Shown piece by piece: positions 33,098 through 39,638 of a DNA stretch of 64,000 nt. Location of the stretch: the NCBI GenBank assembly GCA_023416585.1, contig JAEZHM010000042.1:62001-126000 (forward strand). The letters run 5' to 3'. The position numbers were made by a program, and so were the translations under genes. The stretch's first letter is position 1, and every line of letters begins with the position of its first letter. The notes below the pieces were generated by a model. The model was not told the origin of the DNA. It saw only the letters and a list, made by a program, of their open reading frames with translations, and ran no database searches. This DNA is from Bacillota bacterium (lineage in GTDB: Bacteria; Bacillota; Clostridia; Christensenellales; Aristaeellaceae).

Positions 33098-33837
33098 GCG
33101 CCATGAAACGAGCCTTCCCTCTGCCGGTTTGGCTGGCGGCCCTTTTGCTGCTTCTTGCGGCTTATATAACCGGCCTATGGCTCATGAAGGAAGAGGCCGT
33201 GCCGGCTGTTTCCCTGACCGATTTTTCGCTGCTTCTTCATGCCGGCAGTTATAGCAATCTTCTTCCAGGGCTTGAAACGGCGTTCCAAGCCGCGCTTTTG
33301 TGCCTGGCGCTGGGCTATCCCACCGGATGTATTTTGGCGTTGTGGCATCACCGAACGGCTTTCGTATCGTTTTTGATGCCGGTATTTTCCCTTGCCGGCA
33401 TTGCGCTCTTGTATGGCGGTCGGCTAATTCCCTTGCTGCCTCAAGGTTTCGCCACCTCCTTTTTAACAGATATATATAGATATGCGGCTCCCGGTGAAGC
33501 CATCGCTGTCATCCTTTTGCCGCTGATGATCCTGTATACCTGCTCCTTTGCGAAGGCTATAGACCCCGCCATTGCGAGGGCAGCCCGGTGTCTGGGCGCT
33601 TCCCGGCTTCGCGCCTTCCTTACGCTGGTTTTTCCACGCACGCTCAAAGGGGTCTTTGCGGGCTTTATCGCGGTTTTCCTACCGGCGCTGGGACTTGCCC
33701 TTTCAGCTAATCAAGCACCGGGAACAACCGTCGAATTTGCCATTCCCTTCGCCGCCGCGCTTTATCTTTTAACTGTCATTGTAACCGCCATTTGCCTTCT
33801 CATCCTAAAAAAAGTAAGGAGTGTATCGCCATGTTGA
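33094..33837 (+). CDS. PotB-like ABC transporter permease, single
   Basis: 247 residues with about six membrane helices and a weak EAA loop (IARAARCLGASRLRAFL, near residue 165) for docking the ATPase. The start ATG overlaps the ATPase stop and follows AAGGAGG, so the two are translationally coupled. PotABCD-type importers need two permeases and a binding protein; neither is present, and nagA follows directly. The helices are rich in Leu/Ala and short loops dominate. It may work as a homodimer with the eroded ATPase; the function is open. Confidence 0.8.
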   Translation: MSAMKRAFPLPVWLAALLLLLAAYITGLWLMKEEAVPAVSLTDFSLLLHAGSYSNLLPGLETAFQAALLCLALGYPTGCILALWHHRTAFVSFLMPVFSLAGIALLYGGRLIPLLPQGFATSFLTDIYRYAAPGEAIAVILLPLMILYTCSFAKAIDPAIARAARCLGASRLRAFLTLVFPRTLKGVFAGFIAVFLPALGLALSANQAPGTTVEFAIPFAAALYLLTVIVTAICLLILKKVRSVSPC

Positions 33838-34949
33838 TCAGGAACACAACAGCTTATATAGATGGACAGTTTCATGAGCATATGTCCGTGAGAACCTTAA
33901 AGGGCGTGATCACGGAAGTAGGTCCGACCCTGTCCCAAAAGACGGGGGAAGATACCCTCGATTTAAACGGCGACTTTCTTCTGCCGGGGTTTGTGGATGT
34001 GCACACCCACGCCTTTATGGGCATGGACGTAATGGCCGGGGAAGAAGCCGTGCGCCATATGAGCCGGGAGCTGAAAAAGGTAGGCGTAGCCGCCTTTTTG
34101 CCCACCACCATGAGTGCCTCCATAGAGGATACAAAAACGGCCCTGCAAGGCATTGACGCGGCAATGAAGCGCCCGGAGCCCAAAGGTTCCATCGTATTGG
34201 GCGCGCATATGGAAGCACCCTTTTTGAACGCACACCGGTGCGGCGCCCAGGTAGCCGCCCACTTTTTGCCCCCAAGCATGAAAGCCTGGCTCGATATGAC
34301 GGGAGAATTCGCCTCCGCCGTGCGTATCATTACCCTGGCTCCGGAGCTTAACGGCGCCGAAGGCTGGATACGCCATATCGCGTCCCTGGGGATCGTAGTA
34401 TCCATCGGCCACACTGACGCTACCTGCGAGCAGACGCACCAGGCGGCGGACTGGGGCGCCACCCACGTAACCCACCTGTTCAACGCCCAGACGCCGCTTA
34501 ATCACCGGGAGCCCGGCGTGCCAGGAGCGGCGCTCACCGATGACAGGCTGTATGTGGAAGTCATCTGCGACGGCATCCACCTTCACCCCGACACTATCCG
34601 CCTGACCATAAGAGCCAAGGGCCGGGAAAAGGCCGTGCTGATCTCCGACGCCATGGAAGCCGCGGGCATGCCGGAGGGCACATACCAGTTAGGCGGTCAA
34701 ACGGTATATGTAAAGGACGGTGCCGCAAGGCTTTCTTCCGGCACGCTGGCCGGCTCCACACTCTTAATGGCCAAAGGCTTTCAAAACCTCATCCGCTTCG
34801 GCATAAAACCGGAAGACGCAGCCTTTATGGCCACCCAATCCCCCGCCGATTCCATTGGGGAAAAACGGGTGGGCCGTATAACGGCCGGCGCACCCGCCAT
34901 ACTCACCCGCTGGGACAAAGGATGGAACATGGTGTCCGTGATCGGCTAA
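33831..34949 (+). CDS. nagA: N-acetylglucosamine-6-phosphate deacetylase
   Basis: Converts GlcNAc-6-P to GlcN-6-P, 372 residues, amidohydrolase superfamily. Metal and catalytic residues are in VDVHTHAFMG (near residue 50), HMEAPFLN (near 124), SIGHTDAT (near 189), THLFNAQTP (near 210), VICDGIHLHP (near 242) and LISDAMEAAG (near 266, catalytic Asp). The start overlaps the permease stop by 7 bases and follows AAGGAG. No nagB is adjacent. The GlcNAc-kinase-like gene at 54239-55261 could supply substrate. Confidence 0.95.
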   Translation: MLIRNTTAYIDGQFHEHMSVRTLKGVITEVGPTLSQKTGEDTLDLNGDFLLPGFVDVHTHAFMGMDVMAGEEAVRHMSRELKKVGVAAFLPTTMSASIEDTKTALQGIDAAMKRPEPKGSIVLGAHMEAPFLNAHRCGAQVAAHFLPPSMKAWLDMTGEFASAVRIITLAPELNGAEGWIRHIASLGIVVSIGHTDATCEQTHQAADWGATHVTHLFNAQTPLNHREPGVPGAALTDDRLYVEVICDGIHLHPDTIRLTIRAKGREKAVLISDAMEAAGMPEGTYQLGGQTVYVKDGAARLSSGTLAGSTLLMAKGFQNLIRFGIKPEDAAFMATQSPADSIGEKRVGRITAGAPAILTRWDKGWNMVSVIG

Positions 34950-34955
34950 AGATGT

Positions 34956-34986
34956 GCCTAGAAAACGAGGTTTTAGTTTTCTAGGC
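34956..34986 (+). terminator. Hairpin after nagA
   Basis: Perfect 11-bp arms GCCTAGAAAAC (34956-34966) and GTTTTCTAGGC (34976-34986). It is followed by GTTGTATT rather than a T run, so termination may be weak. Confidence 0.6.
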
Positions 34987-35059
34987 GTTGTATTGGTATG
35001 ATTCGCAGAATTTCTACCAAAACTCCCCCTGGCATCCTGTCTGCCCTACGGCATTTCTA

Positions 35060-35088
35060 TTGCCTGGCAGGCGCTTTTGCGGTACAAT
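35060..35088 (+). promoter_or_regulatory. Promoter of murB
   Basis: TTGCCT (35060-35065), 17-base spacer, TACAAT (35083-35088). Confidence 0.7.
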
Positions 35089-35089
35089 A

Positions 35090-35111
35090 AAAGGGGCAAT
35101 ATTGCCCCTTT
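35090..35111 (+). repeat. 22-bp perfect palindrome between promoter and ribosome site of murB
   Basis: AAAGGGGCAAT followed by its exact complement ATTGCCCCTTT. It begins at the expected transcription start and ends two bases before GGAGGAG. It could be an operator for a dimeric regulator or a 5'-end hairpin. Confidence 0.8.
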
Positions 35112-35124
35112 CAGGAGGAGACCC

Positions 35125-36081
35125 ATGGAAAACAAGCCCTGCGGCGCGCCCTACTACGGGCAGTTTCTGCAAAAGATAAGGGAACGGATCCCGCAGGACC
35201 GGATACTTTTATATACACCCATGTCGGAGCATACCACGCTTCGCATCGGCGGTCCTGCCGATATACTTGCGACGGCGCAAAGTGCCCTGGAAATTTCTTT
35301 TCTTTTGACAAGCGCCAATGAATTCTGTATTCCCGTCATGATGCTGGGCAACGGCAGCAACCTGCTGGTAAAAGATGGGGGCATACGCGGCCTGGTGATC
35401 AAATTTGGGGAAGAAATGGCCGCCATTTCGGTGGAAGGTACAGTTTTGATCGCCAAGGCCGGGGCATCCCTCGCAGCGGTGGCTAAGGAAGCCGCCCGGC
35501 ATGGTCTGACAGGATTATGCTACGCCTGCGGCATACCTGGAACAGTAGGCGGCGGCGTGTATATGAACGCCGGTGCATATGGAGGGGAACTGAAGGAAGC
35601 CATTCTGGAAGTAGAGGCCGTTACGGAAGACGGGCAGATACACACCTACACTGGGGATGAGATGCACTTTGGCTACCGCCATAGCCGCGCCCAGGAGGAG
35701 ATACTGATCATCACCTCCGTAAAATTCCAGCTTTCTCCGGGCGACAAGGAAGCCATCTTCAGCGACATGAAGGAATACAACCGCCGCCGCAACGAAAAGC
35801 AGCCCATGGACGTGCCAAGCGCCGGCAGCACCTTCAAACGCCCGGAAGGCCATTTCGCTGGTCAGCTCATTGATCAGGCCGGGCTTAGGGGCGCTCGGGT
35901 AGGTGACGCACAGGTGAGCGAAAAGCACGCGGGCTTTTTGGTCAATACCGGGAATGCTACCGCGGAGGATTTTTTGAATCTAATTTCCCTGGTGCAGCGG
36001 ACCGTACAGGAAAAACACGGCGTTTGGCTTACGCCGGAAGTGCGCATCGTGGGAGAGGATTCCTCCATGCATCTTGTTTAA
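35125..36081 (+). CDS. murB: UDP-N-acetylenolpyruvoylglucosamine reductase
   Basis: FAD enzyme making UDP-N-acetylmuramate for peptidoglycan, 318 residues. The start follows GGAGGAG. Motifs: HTTLRIGGPAD (near residue 33), the FAD loop LGNGSNLLV (near 74), GIPGTVGGGVYMNAGAYGG (near 136), FGYRHS (near 182), the catalytic serine region PSAGSTFKRP (near 229) and the final Glu in LTPEVRIVGE. Length is typical. First gene of murB-rapZ-whiA-crh, a conserved Bacillota neighbourhood. Confidence 0.97.
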   Translation: MENKPCGAPYYGQFLQKIRERIPQDRILLYTPMSEHTTLRIGGPADILATAQSALEISFLLTSANEFCIPVMMLGNGSNLLVKDGGIRGLVIKFGEEMAAISVEGTVLIAKAGASLAAVAKEAARHGLTGLCYACGIPGTVGGGVYMNAGAYGGELKEAILEVEAVTEDGQIHTYTGDEMHFGYRHSRAQEEILIITSVKFQLSPGDKEAIFSDMKEYNRRRNEKQPMDVPSAGSTFKRPEGHFAGQLIDQAGLRGARVGDAQVSEKHAGFLVNTGNATAEDFLNLISLVQRTVQEKHGVWLTPEVRIVGEDSSMHLV

Positions 36082-36110
36082 TTTGCACTCAGGAAGGAAG
36101 GAAAAACGAA

Positions 36111-36998
36111 ATGCGGTTTTTGATCCTTACAGGCCTGTCCGGGGCGGGCAAAACGGTGGCCATCCGCTATCTGGAGGACCTGGGGGCGTTTTGTATCGAC
36201 AACCTTCCTCCTATGATGATCATCAAATTCATGGAAGCCTGTCAGTCATCCCCCATGCGGGTGCCACTGGTGGCCATGGCGGTGGATGTTCGCAGCGGCG
36301 AGTTTTTTGATGCCCACGCGGTGCGCAAGGTCATCAACGAAACCCGCGAGGTTGGCTTTCAGATTGAAACGCTGTTCATGGAAGCCAGCGACGATGTACT
36401 GGTGAGCCGTTATAAGGAAACGAGGCGAGACCATCCCCTTGCCAGCGAAAACGTTGGCTTGCAGGAAGCCATTCTGGCGGAGCGGGAGCTTTTGCAGCCT
36501 CTTCGGGAAACAGCCAACTATCTGATCGATTCCAGCACTTTGCGGCCTCGGGCACTGCAAAAAATGCTTTCGGACATACTGACTACCCAAAACGACGCTC
36601 AATACCTGCGCCTGGAGATACTTTCCTTCGGCTTCAAGCGAGGTTTGCCCAGAGAGGGCGATCTGGTGTTCGACGTGCGGTTTTTGCCCAACCCCTTTTA
36701 TGTAGAGGGGCTGGGGCGGCATACAGGGCTGGACGAGGATGTGCGGACGTATGTGCTGGAGCATCCGGTAACGGCGGAATTTTTAGCAAAGACCATGGAT
36801 ATGCTGAATTTCCTGCTGCCCCATTACCAGGAGGAAGGAAAGCATAGGCTGGTCGTGGCCATTGGCTGTACCGGCGGCGCGCACCGCAGCGTGGCCATCG
36901 CGGAAGAATTGGCCGTACGATTGCGCGACCAGGGCTTCCGGGTGGATGTGAATCACAGGGATCTTGACCTGGAACAAGCCCATTGGAAAATGCTATAG
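36111..36998 (+). CDS. rapZ: RNase adaptor protein RapZ (YvcJ) / nucleotide-binding protein
   Basis: 295 residues. Walker A GLSGAGKT at residue 8, then DNLPP near 32; the conserved C-terminal domain carries CTGGAHRSVAIAEEL near 260 and the final VNHRDL. In E. coli RapZ steers RNase E to a regulatory RNA of glucosamine-6-phosphate synthase; in Bacillus YvcJ affects competence. In Clostridia the RNA target is not known. The start follows AGGAAGGAAGG. It lies 29 bases after murB. The gene that normally comes next, yvcK, is missing here. Confidence 0.95.
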   Translation: MRFLILTGLSGAGKTVAIRYLEDLGAFCIDNLPPMMIIKFMEACQSSPMRVPLVAMAVDVRSGEFFDAHAVRKVINETREVGFQIETLFMEASDDVLVSRYKETRRDHPLASENVGLQEAILAERELLQPLRETANYLIDSSTLRPRALQKMLSDILTTQNDAQYLRLEILSFGFKRGLPREGDLVFDVRFLPNPFYVEGLGRHTGLDEDVRTYVLEHPVTAEFLAKTMDMLNFLLPHYQEEGKHRLVVAIGCTGGAHRSVAIAEELAVRLRDQGFRVDVNHRDLDLEQAHWKML

Positions 36999-37046
36999 CA
37001 TGCTCTATAAGTGCGGCAATTTAGAGTGAAATGTGCCTGATAAGGC

Positions 37047-37193
37047 CCCCTTGAGTAAACGCTGATTAAAGCGCCAACGAGTCATTCTGAGGGAGCGAAG
37101 CGACCGAAGAATCTTTATACAGCAAGGGATTCAAGATTCTTCGCTTCGCTTTAAATGATATATCTTCGAATAAATCAGTATTTACTTGAGGGG
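37047..37193. repeat. MITE-like palindromic repeat, copy 1
   Basis: Begins CCCCTTGAGTAAACGCTGAT and ends in ATTTACTTGAGGGG. It has an internal hairpin, GAAGAATCTT (after AGCGAAGCGACC) with AAGATTCTTC then GCTTCGCT, and the core CATTCTGAGGGAGCGAAGCG. It closely resembles 37264-37404. Bases 36999-37046 show nothing recognisable. Confidence 0.85.
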
Positions 37194-37263
37194 AAGGTAG
37201 CGGGCAGCGTGGAATGAGCTATTTGACTACGGCCACCTCATCATTCTCCTTCGTCGACAGCTT

Positions 37264-37404
37264 CCCCTCAAGTAAACGTTAAAGCGCCAACGAGTCATTC
37301 TGAGGAGCGAAGCGACCGAAGAATCTTTATGCCGCAAGGGGTCAAGATTCTTCGCTACGCTCAGAATGACATATCTTCGAATAAATCAGCGTTTACTCAA
37401 GGGG
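37264..37404. repeat. MITE-like palindromic repeat, copy 2
   Basis: Begins CCCCTCAAGTAAACG, has the same core (CATTCTGAGGAGCGAAGCG and the GAAGAATCTT hairpin) and ends ATCAGCGTTTACTCAAGGGG, the exact complement of the start of copy 1. The 70 bases between copies hold no gene. Bases 37405-37524 contain only the whiA leader. Confidence 0.85.
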
Positions 37405-37524
37405 AAGCCTTGGAATATTTGTCTCACACCCTTGATTCACAGCGGTTTGAGCGAAGATTCCCGCCTTTATCTTATATCACAGAAAATTTTCTTTACTTTA
37501 CTGTGACCCATCAAGGAGGTTCCC

Positions 37525-38487
37525 TTGTCTTTTTCCTCCATCGCCAAGGATGAACTGATACGGCTTCCCTTTGGGAAGCCCTGCTGCATGCTCAGCGAAC
37601 TGAGCGCTCTTTTGCAGACATCCGCCACCCTTTCCCTAAGGGGATCAGGGCAGGTGCGCCTTACCTTCCGGGTGGAAAGCGCGGGACTGGCCAGGCGTAT
37701 CTTTCTTCTTTTGCGTACGCTCTTTTCCATTACCCCATCGCTGCACTTCGTACGTCACAGCCGCCTGGGCGGACAGCGCAGCAGTGTATTGACGCTGGAA
37801 ACGGAAGATTCGCAAAAACTACTGACCGCCCTTGGCATGATGGCATCAGGAGAGGATGGCGCGCAGCATATGGTACGCACCACCCCCAGGAATGCAGCCA
37901 TCCGGCAATGCTGCCGCAAAGCCTTTCTGCGGGGTGCGTTTCTTGGCGCAGGCTCCATCGTAAGCCCCGAAAAGGGCTATCATTTTGAAATCGTGGCCGG
38001 TGAATTAAGCTTGGCCGCCGTTCTTATCCGTATTATGGAAAAATCCGGACTTCCTGCAAAACAGATGTCCCGAAAAGGCACAATTGTGGTATACTTGAAA
38101 GAGAGCGAACAGATCGTGTCCGCACTGGGGATAATGGGGGCGCACCAGGCGCTTTTATCCCTGGAAAACACCCGTGTCCATAAAAACGTAATGAATTACG
38201 TAAACCGCATGATGAATTGCGACACCTCCAACATGGAAAAACAGCTGGATGCTTCCCGCCGCCAGATCGATGCCATACGGGCGCTATCCCTAACCAAAGG
38301 ATTGGGTATGCTCCCTCCTTCCCTCCAGCAGGTGGCGCGGCTAAGGCTTTCACAGCCTGAAGCCACGCTATCGCAGTTGGGCGAAATGCTGGACCCGCCC
38401 CTTGGCAAATCCGGCGTCAATCACCGTCTGCGCAGGATTGTGGAACTCTCGCAGGCGCTGAACTTACATAAGGAGGATGAACCATGA
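37525..38487 (+). CDS. whiA: DNA-binding protein WhiA
   Basis: 320 residues, starting with TTG just after AAGGAGG. The N-terminal part is a degenerate LAGLIDADG homing-endonuclease fold (LRGAFLGAGSIVSPEKGYHFEIV near residue 132), and the C-terminal part a helix-turn-helix (TLSQLGEMLDPPLGKSGVNHR near 285). In Bacillota WhiA influences cell division and chromosome segregation. Its stop overlaps the start of the HPr-like gene by 4 bases, giving translational coupling. Confidence 0.95.
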   Translation: MSFSSIAKDELIRLPFGKPCCMLSELSALLQTSATLSLRGSGQVRLTFRVESAGLARRIFLLLRTLFSITPSLHFVRHSRLGGQRSSVLTLETEDSQKLLTALGMMASGEDGAQHMVRTTPRNAAIRQCCRKAFLRGAFLGAGSIVSPEKGYHFEIVAGELSLAAVLIRIMEKSGLPAKQMSRKGTIVVYLKESEQIVSALGIMGAHQALLSLENTRVHKNVMNYVNRMMNCDTSNMEKQLDASRRQIDAIRALSLTKGLGMLPPSLQQVARLRLSQPEATLSQLGEMLDPPLGKSGVNHRLRRIVELSQALNLHKEDEP

Positions 38488-38747
38488 TACGAAGAGAAGT
38501 TGCCCTGCCCGGCCAGGAGGCATTGCAGCGCCGCACCGCTGCCCAGCTTGTACAGGTGGCCAGCCGCTTCGACGCACGCATCATGATCGAGCACCATAGC
38601 AAGGTCATCAATGCCAAAAGCATGCTGGGCCTTTTATCCCTGGGCACGGCCATTGACGGGAAGCTTTATCTTGTAGCTGACGGTGAAGATGAACAGCGGG
38701 CCGTGGATGCTATCGTCCGGCTGCTGGACAGCAATTTCGCCGACTGA
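38484..38747 (+). CDS. crh: Crh-type HPr paralogue (no PEP-dependent phosphorylation site)
   Basis: 87 residues, HPr fold. The active-site segment, GLHARPA in HPr, reads ALQRRTA, so the phosphorylatable His15 is Gln, exactly as in Bacillus Crh. The regulatory site NAKSMLGLLSLG keeps the serine targeted by HPr kinase (Ser46 in Bacillus numbering). It should therefore act only as a seryl-phosphorylated corepressor of CcpA-like regulators, not as a PTS phosphocarrier (inference by analogy). Position after whiA is also that of Bacillus crh. A further Pro-to-Thr change in the loop is unusual. Confidence 0.88.
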   Translation: MIRREVALPGQEALQRRTAAQLVQVASRFDARIMIEHHSKVINAKSMLGLLSLGTAIDGKLYLVADGEDEQRAVDAIVRLLDSNFAD

Positions 38748-38848
38748 AGTGGATCATGTCCTATCTTTACCGGTCAATGCCGGAAGCATTTTGTTGCAAA
38801 AAATCAGGATCTATCGCGTTAGTCATCATATTGCTTCACAAATCCAAG

Positions 38849-38887
38849 AAAAGGAGCCGGCAATCCCAACGGATCGCGGGCTCTTTT
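38849..38887 (+). terminator. Terminator of the murB-crh operon
   Basis: AAAGGAGCC (about 38850-38858) pairs with GGCTCTTTT (38879-38887, one G-T pair), ending in four T. Confidence 0.65.
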
Positions 38888-38928
38888 GATTGTGCCAGGG
38901 CGCCTTCGCACACACGGTTTTACATTAT

Positions 38929-39483
38929 TTATATAAACCACTCCCATATCCCAATGACGATCAGCAGCAATCCACTGATTATGTCGAGCTTTCTCTGACA
39001 ATAGAGGAAAATGGTTTTCTTGCCCATATAGTTCCCAAGTCCTACCGCTATAAAACTGAAGACGGCAATAGATATCCCCAAGCCTAAAGCGGGCACACCA
39101 GTTAATCCCATGCCAAAGGAAACGGTAAGCGCGTTCAATGCAAGCACGAAACCAAGTATGCACATTTCTATCAAGCCAATTGGTTTTGCGGCAAAGTCGG
39201 CAGTATCATCCTTCTTTCCTTTTCCACAAAGGCAAGAGGTAATCGACCATATACCTAATCCTATCAGTAAAACCGACCCAATGATAGAGGCCGCAGCAGA
39301 AAAAGACTTGGGGAGCATCTGCATACATGCACATGCAATATACGCTTCCATACCGGAAATAAAGCCAATAAGTAAATTTGAATACAATGATATGCTCTTT
39401 TTTGCTAAGCCATACGACATACCGATGCAGAAATTATCCAAATTCACAGCAATACCCATCAATAATATTGTTTCCAAGTGCAC
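38929..39483 (-). CDS. MntP/YtaF-family membrane protein
   Basis: 184 residues, six predicted helices arranged as two related halves. Each half carries a charged/polar helix motif (NLDNFCIGMSYG near residue 14; LALNALTVSFGMG near 112). This repeat is seen in MntP manganese exporters and in YtaF sporulation membrane proteins; the second-half motif has Asn where MntP usually has Asp. The start is GTG after GGAGGGG. AT-richer than its surroundings, like the neighbouring P-ATPase. Manganese efflux or a sporulation role are both possible. No yybP-ykoY riboswitch pattern was found upstream. Confidence 0.8.
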   Translation of the reverse strand: MHLETILLMGIAVNLDNFCIGMSYGLAKKSISLYSNLLIGFISGMEAYIACACMQMLPKSFSAAASIIGSVLLIGLGIWSITSCLCGKGKKDDTADFAAKPIGLIEMCILGFVLALNALTVSFGMGLTGVPALGLGISIAVFSFIAVGLGNYMGKKTIFLYCQRKLDIISGLLLIVIGIWEWFI

Positions 39484-39638
39484 TGGACCATCCCCTCCTC
39501 GCTCTTTACCCTATGCGCCGGCAGAAAAGGGGTGCAGTGATTATTCCACGAGGATCATACCATAATTTTCAATATTCGATATATAAGTTCCTAAAATACA
39601 GCAGAAGCCAAATGTGTAATCATTTTAGGGGCAGGTCA

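Noticed and set aside
37047..37404. Possible CRISPR array
   Set aside because: Only two long, related units with terminal inverted repeats and a single 70-base gap; no short regular repeats or cas genes.
39484..39638. Manganese (yybP-ykoY) riboswitch before the MntP-like gene
   Set aside because: I could not find the conserved core blocks of that riboswitch on the minus strand.
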